A stretch of 64,000 nt of DNA from Neorickettsia helminthoeca str. Oregon (GCF_000632985.1 NZ_CP007481.1:248001-312000), one strand, 5' to 3'. Shown: positions 7,396 to 17,191, counted from the stretch's first letter. Notes: generated from the letters alone by a model not told the origin. Translations and numbers: made by a program.

Positions 7396-9264
7396 TCAGT
7401 ATTTAAGGAAAGTTCTCAGCTTTATAGATCGACTCGGACTTCTCATTTTCCGTAATGATTTAGATTCAATTTGTCTGATACGTTCCCTGGTGACATTGTA
7501 GAGTATTCCCACCTGCTCTAATGTGAGGTTGGTACCCTTATTTAGATCGATCTTGAGAGATTTTAGATAATGTTCATCTTCTGGACTGTGTACCGTGTTG
7601 CACAGGCCGAACCTATATCTAAGAATCTTTTCTTCCCTGGGAGAAAGCATAGAAAGTGCTTCATCTAAAACCTTGCGGAGATTCTTAGACAACACTACAT
7701 CCACTTGATTGATGGCGTTTTTGTCTTCTATAAAGTCCCCAAAAGAGCCGCTATTATTATCATCTCCCACAGGTGATTCTAGACTTACAGGGTCCTGATT
7801 TACTTTCAGCGATTTCTTGACTTTATCTACTGAGATTCCAAGCAAGGATGCAATTTCTTCCACTGTTGGCTCCCTTCCATTTAGGTTATATAACTTTCTC
7901 CTTGTACGCATTACTTTGTTTGCTGTTTCGTGGATGTGTACAGGCTTCCTCACGATACTTCCACAGTCTGCTATCGCGCGAGTGATCGCTTGCCTACACC
8001 ACCAAGTAGCGTATGTCGAAAATTTATGTCCTCTTCTATGATCGAATTTATCTACTGCTTTCATTAATCCGATATTTCCCTCCTGTATGAGGTCAGGGAA
8101 TGGCATTCCCCTATTTGTATACTTCTTTGCAATTGAGATAACTAGTCTGAGATTGGCTTCGACCATCCGATGCTTCGCGACATTTGCATTATCGAAGTGA
8201 GTGGTAATCTTTCTGATTAGGAATTTAATAGTATCATAATCCATTCCTTCTGCAGATTCTATTTCCCACACAGGTTTGAGGAATTCCTCTACTGAAAAAT
8301 TGGGATCACTGATCGCATATTTTGTTAAAAGAGAGCGCAGGACGCCCTGATCTAATATGAGGAGTTTCTCTTTAACTATCTTACTACGGTCAACGCCGTG
8401 TTCAGAGAGATAGGTCAAGAGTTTCTTTTCCCGATCAAGGATGAGATCATGTTTTGCCTGCAGTGTCGCGAACAATCCGGAAAGAACCTTTGGATTGAGT
8501 TTCATTTGACTCAAACTACTCACAAGAAGTGAATGCAGATTCTCATATTCCGCGTCTAGTACGATATCTTTGTTGGAAATCTGTACTACCTGTTTATCCT
8601 TTATTCTCTCTAGGGCAGACTGGATAGTTGTTCTCAGATGCTCGAAGATCTCGAACACTCTTTTCATGAGTTCCTCATCGGACATCTGATTTGCTTCATC
8701 TAATTTTCCATCCGCACTGTCGAAGAGTTCATCACTTCCTCGTTCAGCATCTTCCGTCAGTTCACTTTTCAGTCCGGAGTCGGATTCTATTACTTCCCGT
8801 AGTGAAACACTTTTTTCTTCGAGTCTGTTACCTAACTCCATTATCTCCCTGATCGCTGATGGGAAAAGCAACATTCCGGATAGGGATTCTGATTTTTCTG
8901 CTAGGATTGTCTTTGCGATCTCTACTTCATCTTCTCTGGACAGGAGCTTTACATAGCTCATCTCGCGCAGGTATAGTCTGACCGGATCATCTGTATGACC
9001 TAATATTCCTGCAGCTTCGTCCTCTTCTTCTTCCTCTTCTTCTTTAACCCCATCCGTTAATTCATCTTCCTCATCCTTTTCTAGGATATCAATTCCAGAT
9101 TCCTCGAGTTTACTGATCGCTTCTTCTATGCAATTCAAGTTTTCGAAATCTTCATCCGAAAACGAATTACTCAGTTCCCCGTAGGTGACAAATCCCTTTT
9201 TCAGCCCCTTAGTAATTAGAGCTTTAACAATCTGATGAAACTTAGAACTATAACCTTCTGCCAT
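7396..9264 (-). CDS. rpoD: RNA polymerase primary sigma factor RpoD
   Basis: 622 residues, the housekeeping sigma-70. N-terminal region 1.1, a strongly acidic stretch (KEEEEEEEDEAAG near residue 75), region 1.2 with DPVRLYLREM, a long non-conserved insert, region 2 with MVEANLRLVISIAKKY and YATWWCRQAITRAIAD (core binding and -10 recognition), region 3, and region 4.2 helix-turn-helix VTRERIRQIESKSLRKMR near the C terminus. The usual dnaG partner is not adjacent. The minus-strand upstream region (9265-9367) has TATATT at about 9277-9282. Confidence 0.96.
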   Translation of the reverse strand: MAEGYSSKFHQIVKALITKGLKKGFVTYGELSNSFSDEDFENLNCIEEAISKLEESGIDILEKDEEDELTDGVKEEEEEEEDEAAGILGHTDDPVRLYLREMSYVKLLSREDEVEIAKTILAEKSESLSGMLLFPSAIREIMELGNRLEEKSVSLREVIESDSGLKSELTEDAERGSDELFDSADGKLDEANQMSDEELMKRVFEIFEHLRTTIQSALERIKDKQVVQISNKDIVLDAEYENLHSLLVSSLSQMKLNPKVLSGLFATLQAKHDLILDREKKLLTYLSEHGVDRSKIVKEKLLILDQGVLRSLLTKYAISDPNFSVEEFLKPVWEIESAEGMDYDTIKFLIRKITTHFDNANVAKHRMVEANLRLVISIAKKYTNRGMPFPDLIQEGNIGLMKAVDKFDHRRGHKFSTYATWWCRQAITRAIADCGSIVRKPVHIHETANKVMRTRRKLYNLNGREPTVEEIASLLGISVDKVKKSLKVNQDPVSLESPVGDDNNSGSFGDFIEDKNAINQVDVVLSKNLRKVLDEALSMLSPREEKILRYRFGLCNTVHSPEDEHYLKSLKIDLNKGTNLTLEQVGILYNVTRERIRQIESKSLRKMRSPSRSIKLRTFLKY

Positions 9265-9367
9265 AACTATAATATAACCACTCTACCTCTAGGGACCAAA
9301 CACTGAGACTTTTCCCGAAAACCACTACTGTCACCTGGAGAAGTTAGGACGAATTACGAGATAATAC

Positions 9368-11599
9368 TCAATTGGCACAACTTATGCATCCACTTCTGAC
9401 GACCAACACTATCTCATTAGGCTTGGACCGCAACATTTTACTTGAGATTGCCTGCATTATATCATCCTTGACTTTCTTTTCTACACTTCTAGCATTTATT
9501 TTTCCGGATGCATGACTTCCAGTTAGATGCTTCACAACATCCTCTGCAAATTTCAATTTGATTCCCTTGCCTTCAAGAAGTAGACGCATCTCGATTATAG
9601 ACTTATTTATTATTTTTTCCAAACTATTTTTATCGAGTCGATTGAATACTAGTGCTAGATCCAATCTGTTTAGCAGTTCTTTAGTGAAAAACTTAGCGAA
9701 CTGATCTTCTCTATCAATTTTGACGCAGTCTTTGCTGAATCCTAAGTGATTACTTTCGATGAAACTTGAGCCGACATTTGTCGTACATATCACTATGCAA
9801 TTTTGGAACTTACTTTTTCGTCCCGTGCTGTCTGTGATACATCCATAATCCATGATTTGGAGAAGTATATTTTGTATATCTTTGTGGGCCTTCTCGATTT
9901 CGTCGAACAGTATTAAGGTGTTCCCATGCTTGAATAATGCTTCGACCAGGAAACCACCTTTGTCATGACCCACATACCCTGGAGGTGCGCCCAGCAATCT
10001 GGAGACGGAATGACTTTCCATATATTCCGACATATCAATCCTGACGAACTGCATACACAGATTTTTTGCGATTTGTTTCGCTAATTCCGTTTTTCCGATA
10101 CCTGTTTCACCTCCGAAAAGGTAGGTTCCGATAGGTTTTTCGCCTTTCAAGCCGAGTAGGCCGGGTCTCAGTGAATGCACTAATCGTTCTATGATTTCAT
10201 CTTGATCATAGATTACTTCCTTGAGATTTTTTTCCAGGGACTTGAGCATATCCTCGACAGCGCAGTTAAGTTGCGCGATAGGAATATTAAAGCGTTTTGC
10301 CAATGTCTCTCTGACATATTTTACATCTATCTTTCTATCTCGTCTTTTGTTTACCTTTGATGAATCTGCGTTATATGAAGCTCCTAAATCATCCATCAAG
10401 TCGATAGCTTTATCCGGAAACGCTCTACCTGGAATATAACGATGCGCTAAGTTCACTATTTCATTTAGCGATGTCTTCGTGTAGCGGACCCTATGGAAGT
10501 CTTCATAGTATGCTTTTGCCCCATCAATGATACTTAGGGTGTTTTGAAGTGATGGTTCTTCTATTTCTATCCTCTGGAATCTTCTATTGAGTGCTGCATC
10601 TTTTTCGAAGTGAGCAGAGTATTCTTTATAGGTCGTCGCGCCGATACAGCGTAGAGGTCCTTTTGTCAGGAACGGTTTCAACAGATTTCCAGCATCTATG
10701 GATCCGTTACTTGTGGATCCAGCACCGACTATTGTATGGATCTCATCTATGAAGAGGATTGTGTTTTTACAGTTGGCGATTTCATTGATGACCATCTTAA
10801 TCCTTTCTTCGAAATCCCCTCTATAGCGTGTACCAGCCAGTAATGAACCTATTTTTAGAGAGTATACGCGAGCATTCCTCAGTTTATGTGGAACATCGCC
10901 ATTTACGATAGCATGAACCAATCCTTCCAATATAGCTGTCTTACCGACGCCTGGTTCTCCGACATATATGGGATTGTTTTTAGTCCTCCGTAGTAAAATC
11001 TCGATTGTTCTTTCTATTTCCTTTTCGCGATTGATCAATTTATCTATCTTTCCTTGAAGCGCAAGCTCATTCATGTCCGTGCAGTATTCTTTGAAACTGC
11101 TTGCATCTGTACCTCTAAGTATATCTGCGTGGCACGTGGCGCCATTCTCAGGAAGTTTATTCTTATACGTCTTTGGTAAATGCGACATCAATCCTATCAT
11201 GGTGATGTTGCTCTGTGTGAGAAATGCAAATGCATGCGAATCCTGCTCACAAAAGATCTCTATAAGTACGTGTAGTCCCGTAATCTGATTCAGCTCTGCT
11301 ATACTGGCATGGAATTGCGCTCTTTGAATGACTCTTTTTAAGCCCAGTGTGGGCTTAATCTTGCTAATATCGGAATAGTCCATCGAAAAGTACTTAAGAG
11401 AGTGAATCGTACTCAGAAACTGCAGCAGTAGGTCCCTCAACTTCCCGAAATTTATCCCGGAATTGGATGCAATCTGAACGATTTCTTCGTCTTCAGTAAG
11501 AGCTAGAAGAAGATGTTCAAGCGTCACATATGAATGCGAAAAGCTGTGTGCTAAAGCAAGTGCATTCTGCAGCGTACTCTCTAAACTGGGCGAAATCAT
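9368..11599 (-). CDS. clpA: ATP-dependent Clp protease ATP-binding subunit ClpA
   Basis: 743 residues, standard ClpA length. Clp N-domain (residues 1-145), first AAA module with Walker A GEPGVGKTAI near residue 215 and LFIDEIHTIVGAG, second module with GGETGIGKTELAKQ, the APPGYVGHDKGG pore loop and LFDEIEKAHKDI. The NHLGFSKD stretch is in the place of the ClpP-docking loop. Unfolds substrates for ClpP. It lies 23 bp downstream of a clpS-like adaptor gene, the classic clpS-clpA order. Confidence 0.95.
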   Translation of the reverse strand: MISPSLESTLQNALALAHSFSHSYVTLEHLLLALTEDEEIVQIASNSGINFGKLRDLLLQFLSTIHSLKYFSMDYSDISKIKPTLGLKRVIQRAQFHASIAELNQITGLHVLIEIFCEQDSHAFAFLTQSNITMIGLMSHLPKTYKNKLPENGATCHADILRGTDASSFKEYCTDMNELALQGKIDKLINREKEIERTIEILLRRTKNNPIYVGEPGVGKTAILEGLVHAIVNGDVPHKLRNARVYSLKIGSLLAGTRYRGDFEERIKMVINEIANCKNTILFIDEIHTIVGAGSTSNGSIDAGNLLKPFLTKGPLRCIGATTYKEYSAHFEKDAALNRRFQRIEIEEPSLQNTLSIIDGAKAYYEDFHRVRYTKTSLNEIVNLAHRYIPGRAFPDKAIDLMDDLGASYNADSSKVNKRRDRKIDVKYVRETLAKRFNIPIAQLNCAVEDMLKSLEKNLKEVIYDQDEIIERLVHSLRPGLLGLKGEKPIGTYLFGGETGIGKTELAKQIAKNLCMQFVRIDMSEYMESHSVSRLLGAPPGYVGHDKGGFLVEALFKHGNTLILFDEIEKAHKDIQNILLQIMDYGCITDSTGRKSKFQNCIVICTTNVGSSFIESNHLGFSKDCVKIDREDQFAKFFTKELLNRLDLALVFNRLDKNSLEKIINKSIIEMRLLLEGKGIKLKFAEDVVKHLTGSHASGKINARSVEKKVKDDIMQAISSKMLRSKPNEIVLVVRSGCISCAN

Positions 11600-11622
11600 T
11601 GTTAGAAATAGGGAAAAGATAA

Positions 11623-11934
11623 CTACTCTCCGATTGGAGAGATGCTCAAATCAAGGCCACAGTTCCTGAAAGAAGAACTTAAATCTTTCACAATTGTCTC
11701 CGCTAAATCAGCTGAGTATGTCCCTAAAACCCATTCACTTTGCTGCGCCAGAGAATCGTATAAGCTATTTACTTCGGTTACCTTTAGCTTCAGGATCTCA
11801 GTTGCTAGTTTTTTTATTCCAGTGAAATCCAAGTCTGTTGCAGTTTTCCTGATAAATACCTTGTAGAAAGACGGCCTTACATCTACGATGTCAGACCTTT
11901 CAAAGCACCAACTCTGTTTTCTTTTATTTATCAT
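11623..11934 (-). CDS. clpS: Divergent ClpS-like adaptor of ClpA
   Basis: About 103 residues from ATG 11934; the frame is open to a TTG at 11964. The region RPSFYKVFIRKTATDLDFTG aligns in character with the ClpS 'PxYKVxLLNDDxTPMEF' strand, and later VLGTYSADLAETIVKDL matches the 'GVYTxDVAETKVxQV' motif. The usual Asn-Asp-Asp of the N-end-rule pocket is not obvious, so substrate choice may differ. Its position directly ahead of clpA is the main support. ClpS delivers N-degron proteins to ClpAP. Confidence 0.7.
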   Translation of the reverse strand: MINKRKQSWCFERSDIVDVRPSFYKVFIRKTATDLDFTGIKKLATEILKLKVTEVNSLYDSLAQQSEWVLGTYSADLAETIVKDLSSSFRNCGLDLSISPIGE

Positions 11935-12002
11935 AAACGCGAAACCCGGAAATATTGCACTCAATCACATGGATATTCTAGGAAAAATAGGTAAAAAAAA
12001 TC

Positions 12003-12680
12003 CTATACTATGCTGAAAGTGTAATTGGAGATCTTAAGGGTTCTATCTGCTTCCTCGAGAAAAGATAGATTATGTGTTGCTAGAAGTACTGCAGCTTTAC
12101 TCTGTCTTGCAAATCGGAGAATCAATTTGAATACATTCTCTGCATTTTCCGGATCCAGATTACCTGTCGGTTCATCTGCAATTATGAGTTTTGGTTTTTT
12201 TATGATTGCCCTTGCGACGGCTATACGTTGTCTCTGTCCACCAGACAACTCCACTACGGACTTGTTTGCTACATCGCCTAGATTCAAGGCACCTAATACT
12301 TTCTCTGCTTCTGCTTTTGCAATTTTTTTTTGTATGCCTGCTATCAGAAGAGGAAGCATAATGTTCCGTATTACGCTTAGATCCTCCAACAGATGGTGGA
12401 ATTGATATATAAAGCCTATTTTTTCTCTACGTATTGCCGTCGCGGAATTGAAATATTCGATTTCAGTATCGTCTATTTTGATTATTCCGGAATCTTGTTG
12501 ATCCAGTAGTCCGGCCAACTGGAGTGTCGTAGTTTTCCCGACTCCCGAAGCTCCGACAAGAGCGACAACTTCACCCTCAAAAATTCTTAGATTAGCACCC
12601 TTTAGGATTACTATCCTTTTTCCTCCATCGCCCTGAAAGGTTTTCGAGACATTTACAAATTCTAGTACCAACTTTGTCAT
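12003..12680 (-). CDS. lolD: Lipoprotein-releasing ABC transporter ATPase LolD
   Basis: 225-residue ABC ATPase: Walker A GASGVGKTT near residue 43, Q-loop YQFHHLLEDLSV, signature LSGGQRQR, Walker B LIIADEPTGNLDPE and the switch His in LATHN. The MacB/LolD subgroup features (ADEPTGNLD, HHLL) point to LolD, which powers release of lipoproteins from the inner membrane. LolC/E is not in the window. Other members of the MacB group cannot be fully excluded. Confidence 0.88.
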   Translation of the reverse strand: MTKLVLEFVNVSKTFQGDGGKRIVILKGANLRIFEGEVVALVGASGVGKTTTLQLAGLLDQQDSGIIKIDDTEIEYFNSATAIRREKIGFIYQFHHLLEDLSVIRNIMLPLLIAGIQKKIAKAEAEKVLGALNLGDVANKSVVELSGGQRQRIAVARAIIKKPKLIIADEPTGNLDPENAENVFKLILRFARQSKAAVLLATHNLSFLEEADRTLKISNYTFSIV

Positions 12681-13006
12681 TCACAGGAATAGCTCGGTAG
12701 TCAATGATGTTGCGAATATTATTAGAAATCAAGAGTGTGTAAATAAAGTGAGAATGTTGGCTCTGGTATGATATTATCTTGACAGTAAGAGCAATGTTAA
12801 CACTGACATGATATCGCTTCGGCGCGAGTTGATAATTATACATTATATAAGTAGAATTTCTTTTGTATTATTAAAAAGACAGTTGATTTATAGGTGAGTG
12901 TGAAATTAAGTAGGATGTGCTACTAGATTTGCGTTCCGCCGGCACTATTTATGGGGCTTCTTTATTTCGGAGCAGTTGCGTCTTTTTTAAGAGTTTGAGG
13001 TTTTGT
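12681..13006. promoter_or_regulatory. Divergent lolD / orphan-gene intergenic region with a clear promoter
   Basis: A well-formed plus-strand promoter is visible: TTGATA (12829-12834), a 17-bp spacer, and TAGAAT (12852-12857), about 150 bp ahead of the orphan gene start at 13007. The palindrome TGTTAACA and two direct copies of ATGATAT lie upstream of it. The 150-bp leader is long; I see no riboswitch or ORF in it. Confidence 0.5.
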
Positions 13007-13807
13007 ATGGTTATTGATTCCACGACAGTGAGTTCGATTATTGTTTTTGTTGTCTACGTGCTTATCACGACCCTCTTGTCGTGTTTGGTGGGCTTGATGT
13101 TGCATCGCAAGCGTTTAGAGTACCGAAGGGTTTCTTTTCATCCGGAATGTGGATCTCAGGAGAGTAGCGATGATACTGTGTTAGTACTCTGCGCACAAGA
13201 GATAGGCCCTAATACTGATCTCAGCTTCCCTACGGAGGAATTCGTGGATGATGATTTTTCTGATTTATACAATACCCTTATCTTGCCAGAGAACCTCTCT
13301 CTTGATACTAAAGAGAATTCCCCTATAACCGTGAGATCTGATTCCAGTCAGTCATTTACAGATGATTTGCCTGGATGCTTTCCCCAGAAAGGGCAGTATT
13401 TCTTACCTGTGCGTTGTGTACACTCTGATCCTTCTATCGGACATTCGACCGCAAATTTTAATGCTCCTATTTGTTTTAGTACCCCAGTATACACTCTTGG
13501 GGATAAGTTAAATCCCAATAGCTCTGCACATGATCCCGTAGCACAGCCTCCAATGGAGGGTATTAAAAGATGTTCCGTCATGGAATCCACTGTAACGGTA
13601 AATTCTATACTGGTTGATGCCAGTGCGGAATATTACGCTGTTGATACTGACTTTATAGATTTGTCAACTAAATATCTCACTGCTGAGGGCGAGTCTGGTG
13701 TATCTTCTAATGAACCAAAGCACGCTCCAAGTCTCCAGATTGTTTTTTGTCCTGAACTAGAGAAAAATGACGCATCTAGCATGAGGATGCGTAGGATCAC
13801 GATCTGA
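13007..13807 (+). CDS. Orphan protein with N-terminal membrane anchor
   Basis: I do not recognise this 266-residue protein. I place the start at ATG 13007 because GAGG lies just upstream and the N terminus then becomes a clean membrane segment (VSSIIVFVVYVLITTLLSCLVG, residues 7-28) followed by basic HRKRLEYRR, giving an N-out/C-in anchor. The rest is hydrophilic, acidic and rich in Ser, Thr and Pro with no repeats or known motif, as in many lineage-specific proteins. The frame is also open upstream to 12917. Flanked by lolD and comEC remnants, with its own promoter. Confidence 0.6.
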   Translation: MVIDSTTVSSIIVFVVYVLITTLLSCLVGLMLHRKRLEYRRVSFHPECGSQESSDDTVLVLCAQEIGPNTDLSFPTEEFVDDDFSDLYNTLILPENLSLDTKENSPITVRSDSSQSFTDDLPGCFPQKGQYFLPVRCVHSDPSIGHSTANFNAPICFSTPVYTLGDKLNPNSSAHDPVAQPPMEGIKRCSVMESTVTVNSILVDASAEYYAVDTDFIDLSTKYLTAEGESGVSSNEPKHAPSLQIVFCPELEKNDASSMRMRRITI

Positions 13808-13848
13808 GAAGATAATCTGATGCGTAAAAGGCTAAAGGTGGAATTTCT

Positions 13849-14052
13849 TTATGAAGTCGACTTGGCCGCCCAGTTTTTTGCTTTCACTACCCTTACTGTG
13901 TTGGAGTCGATGAAAATAAAGGTATTTTGATTTCTCCTGATCTCTTCCAAAGTCACAGTATTCTTACCTGACATCCAATCCGAGACGGTTCTCGGCGTGA
14001 TTACTAAATACATAGCGCTGTTTTTGTTCAGGGTTTTGACTGTTGTAATCAA
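13849..14052 (-). pseudogene. C-terminal fragment of ComEC in a shifted frame
   Basis: A 67-codon frame overlapping the 3' end of the comEC core but shifted by one. Its product (KTLNKNSAMYLVITPRTV ... FIFIDSNTVRVVKAKN) reads like the missing ComEC tail, while the core frame instead ends in a low-complexity tail EQKQRYVFSNHAENRLGL. The best join is near 14035-14050, just after ILIDYN. I infer a single-base frameshift, real or a sequencing error. Confidence 0.45.
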
Positions 14053-15592
14053 TCAATATTACTTTTCCGTTCTTCCTGTACAGGTATGAGCTTTGATCCG
14101 TTTTTTCTATTTCTGGATTATCTGAGTGTGACACCGTGTTGCGATAATCTCCCAGGTACTGACTCCAGTTTCTTGCTGTGAAGTTCTTGGGTGCATTTCT
14201 TGCATTGAGAAAATAGGTAGAGTCATTGTATCCAGGTATAGCGATATTTTTCTCCGAAATGAAAATATCTGGAAGTTCACTGTGTTTGATCAGCATTCCG
14301 CCGACTGTAATAATTGCTATCCCATAATACTTCTTGGAAGTCTTACCTATGAGTAGGATCAGAGTGCCGAATGATATTAATAGTAGTGTCATACCAGAAA
14401 AGCCGTGTATATCTGTATAACCAAAGTTTAATCTATTAAAAGCTTCCATGAGCCGGATTAAGGATTCTATTTCGATTTCGAGGAGGATATATAAGGTATG
14501 CGAGTCACATATAGGCATCGAAGCTAGAATCGCTATCAGTGTTGGAATGATCAAAAATGTCGTCACCGGTATTGCGACAGCGTTTGCAAAGATCCCGGTA
14601 AGTGAAAAATAGTGAAAATGATAAATCACAAAAGGACTTGTAGCAGCAGTCGCGAAGATAGAGATCTTTGCTATTTTGCCTGTGTAAACAAGAAGTCTGG
14701 AAAGTGTGACAAGAGTCTTCCTTATTAGGTAATGTCCTGGTTTTTTCTCACTTGGGTTATGGAGATGTGAAAAATTTCCGAGAATCTTCTTTTTCAGCGT
14801 CGGTCGGAACAGTGTGTCATGGTTGTTGCTCGTACACGAACATATCCCGGACACTGCAAAAAATAACATCTGGAAACCCGGTTTGAAGATGTTCTCTGGA
14901 TATAAAACGATCAAAATTATCGCTGCAAGTGTAGTAGAGCGGAATATATCCGGCTTTCTGTCAATGAGTATCGAGAGGAAGAAAGTACAGGTCATGATGC
15001 ATGCTCTTTGTGCCGATACCTGTCCACAAGAAATTTGTAAGTAAAAAAGACTCGATGCTATTCCAGCGAAGGCAGATATCTTTTTTATGTCATATCTAAG
15101 TGTCAGATACTCGGATAGTGTGCAAGATCTCCTAAATAGAGCGAAAAAGAATAATCCTACTAATCCCATATGTAGACCCGAGATTGCCAACAAATGGAAG
15201 GTCCCAGATTTTCTAAATGTTGCTATTACGTTGTTGTTTATTCCATCTTTTTTCCCTATTGTCAGCGCTGCTGCTATTTCAGCGTGTATTTCTGGTAAGT
15301 TATATTTTAATTTTTTGTGTATTTTTCGCCTTATTATCCAAAAAATTGGTTTGTGTTTCGTTGCTTGTATTACTTGGACCTCTCCAACGATCCTACCAGT
15401 TGCCCTTATGTTAGCGAAATAGTGAAATTTAGAGAATTCGTGACCAGAAGGTGTGACCGCCCCTCTAGAAGGCTCTATATACGCAGAAAACCTCACTATG
15501 TCACCTGGATTCAATTCTTCAAGTTTCTGTCTTGAATACAACTTTAAGAGACTTTTCTCATGTTCGATTGTGATCGAGATCCTATTTCCCAT
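13964..15592 (-). CDS. comEC: ComEC/Rec2 competence channel, core fragment
   Basis: 542 residues holding the DUF4131-like domain (LKLYSRQKLEELNPGDIVRF) and the multi-helix Competence domain, including KSGTFHLLAISGLHMGLVGLF (split here only by the length rule: SGTFHLLAISGLHMG is diagnostic) near residues 130-145. ComEC forms the inner-membrane pore for single-stranded DNA. The frame is open upstream to codons LDSSSYIRNKLGTIKSVSS, ahead of the ATG, and its natural N terminus sits in another frame (15636-15902). With a second shift at the 3' end, this gene is probably inactive or wrongly assembled. Confidence 0.8.
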   Translation of the reverse strand: MGNRISITIEHEKSLLKLYSRQKLEELNPGDIVRFSAYIEPSRGAVTPSGHEFSKFHYFANIRATGRIVGEVQVIQATKHKPIFWIIRRKIHKKLKYNLPEIHAEIAAALTIGKKDGINNNVIATFRKSGTFHLLAISGLHMGLVGLFFFALFRRSCTLSEYLTLRYDIKKISAFAGIASSLFYLQISCGQVSAQRACIMTCTFFLSILIDRKPDIFRSTTLAAIILIVLYPENIFKPGFQMLFFAVSGICSCTSNNHDTLFRPTLKKKILGNFSHLHNPSEKKPGHYLIRKTLVTLSRLLVYTGKIAKISIFATAATSPFVIYHFHYFSLTGIFANAVAIPVTTFLIIPTLIAILASMPICDSHTLYILLEIEIESLIRLMEAFNRLNFGYTDIHGFSGMTLLLISFGTLILLIGKTSKKYYGIAIITVGGMLIKHSELPDIFISEKNIAIPGYNDSTYFLNARNAPKNFTARNWSQYLGDYRNTVSHSDNPEIEKTDQSSYLYRKNGKVILIDYNSQNPEQKQRYVFSNHAENRLGLDVR

Positions 15593-15635
15593 ACTCGAAA
15601 CACTTTTTATCGTTCCTAATTTGTTTCGTATGTAG

Positions 15636-15902
15636 CTAGAGGAGTCCAGCTATCTCCGCGTAGGAAATGACTGTTCGTATTTCTGCAATGGCAAACCCGA
15701 CGCAGATGGTAATACTTAAGAATAGTGCTTTTCTACTAGCTTTGATCTTCAAAGCCAATACTACTTGCCCTAATAGCACCCCGAGTGCACACAAGAAGTG
15801 AGTCAGTTTTGGGTAGAATGTGTATTCGAAAAAGATGATGACCCCTATACTCAGTAAAGATGGTACCCACAGGAAATAATTCGTTTGCCCCGATATAAGC
15901 AA
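15636..15902 (-). pseudogene. N-terminal membrane fragment of ComEC in another frame
   Basis: 88 residues with three hydrophobic segments (FLWVPSLLSIGVIIFFEY; LCALGVLLGQVVLAL; ALFLSITICVGFAIAEIRT), which is the expected ComEC start ('LWLPVxLGxGIxxYF ... GFxLAxLRT'). It stops at YAEIAGLL, and the core frame becomes open at almost the same point with LDSSSYIR. A one-base shift around 15636-15650 would join them. Could alternatively be a separately translated half. Confidence 0.6.
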
Positions 15903-16081
15903 AATCTAATCTTTTAAAAATATTGCTACGATTTTAATATTTTTTTCCGGAACATCGGGAGTGTGGCGTTCATAATAGAAATATGTTTGTGACGCTACAA
16001 TGGTCCCAGTGATTGATGTAATAGTGAAAATCCTAGTTTGAGAGATATAATTGGATGGCAATCTTCCTATAACTTTGGCTT

Positions 16082-16858
16082 ATGAACTGTTTCAAAGTGG
16101 ATACAGTGCTCTACTTAATCACTGGGAAAAATGTAAAGTCTTTTCTTCAGGGAATAATCACTCGGAATATCGGGTACTTGAAAGACTGTATCTACGCATT
16201 GATATTGACCCCAAAGGGGAGATTAATATGTGATTTATTCGTTTATAGCTATGATGCTTCCAGTATTCTGTTGGAGACACACAGCTGTAACAAAGAAGCA
16301 ATTTTGAGTCTACTGAACCTATATAATTTTAAGAAAACAATCGAAGTCAAAGAAAAATTTTATTCTTCATACATCACTTTTGAGGTAACAGATTCGGATG
16401 ATCATATCATCTGTGTCAAGGATCCACGTAGTGCCAGCCTGGGATTTCGTGTAATTACATCAGGGGCTGCCTATGTCAGTTCTATGGAATGTTCAGAGCG
16501 GTATCAGTTAGAGAGAATTCGAAATAAAATCCCAGAAGCCGGAAAAGAACTTACTTTCAATGTCTTTCCACTGGATTATGGACTGAATTATGCATTCGAT
16601 TTTGATAAGGGATGCTATGTCGGTCAAGAAGTGATTTCTAGATTCAGATTGCAGGGTCTCGTAAAAAGAGAATTATTTTGCGTCGAATGTACCGGAGGTG
16701 TTCATTTTGAAGAAGGAGAAAGCCTATCCGTGAATGGTGAAATAATCGGTTACCTATCCTCATGTTGCGGGAATTGCGGACTGATTTTACTGGAAAAGGA
16801 TAAGATATCTAATTTTCTGGATATTCAGTATAAAGCTAATAAAGTAATCATATCCTAA
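16082..16858 (+). CDS. ygfZ: YgfZ/GcvT-family folate-binding Fe-S maintenance protein
   Basis: 258 residues. The diagnostic YgfZ motif K-G-C-Y-x-G-Q-E is present (DKGCYVGQEVISRF near residue 180), and the N terminus has the family start (LYLITGKNVKSFLQGIITRNI). YgfZ supports assembly or repair of some Fe-S enzymes, including radical SAM methylthiolases, using tetrahydrofolate. A smaller frame overlapping at 16051-16233 is a shadow. A TATAAT at about 16043 may be the -10. Its link to the iscRS and lipA genes in this window is functional only. Confidence 0.9.
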   Translation: MNCFKVDTVLYLITGKNVKSFLQGIITRNIGYLKDCIYALILTPKGRLICDLFVYSYDASSILLETHSCNKEAILSLLNLYNFKKTIEVKEKFYSSYITFEVTDSDDHIICVKDPRSASLGFRVITSGAAYVSSMECSERYQLERIRNKIPEAGKELTFNVFPLDYGLNYAFDFDKGCYVGQEVISRFRLQGLVKRELFCVECTGGVHFEEGESLSVNGEIIGYLSSCCGNCGLILLEKDKISNFLDIQYKANKVIIS

Positions 16859-17191
16859 TGTAGGTAATTATACTTTAACTTTATTATTTAAAAGAATATC
16901 GTTATTATGATAAAACCTAATATCATAACACTTTTATTTAAATACTTGTAAAGTTTTATTTGAATTGGTAAGGTTGTGAAACCTATACAGAATAAGAAGG
17001 CATCATAGCTAGTTTAGCTTTTGCTATCAGTTTTATGTAAATAGTGTTTTATTCAAATTATAGGACCGATAGCAATCCTCTACTCTTTGTGAAAAATAGA
17101 GATGTAGACTATTTCATCTTCACCTGTGTGTAAGATAGGTTTATGGTGAATGCTATATGTTATATTCTAGTCATTTGGTTCGAAGACTTTT
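16859..17191. other. AT-rich intergenic region with repeated TTTTATTYRAAT motif
   Basis: 333 bp with no ORF and notably AT-rich. Three copies of TTTTATT[TC][AG]AAT occur at 16932-16943, 16954-16965 and 17047-17058; the first two are 22 bp apart, about two helix turns. An imperfect inverted repeat (GTTATTATGATA ... TATCATAAC, 16901-16929) lies upstream. Near yajC, TTCACC and GGTGAA form a loose inverted pair and TATATT is a possible -10 at about 17160. It could be a protein-binding or unwinding region; I do not see DnaA boxes. Confidence 0.35.

Noticed and set aside
17160-17185. tRNA-like T-arm (GGTTCGA)
   Set aside because: No acceptor stem, anticodon arm or D arm can be built around it.
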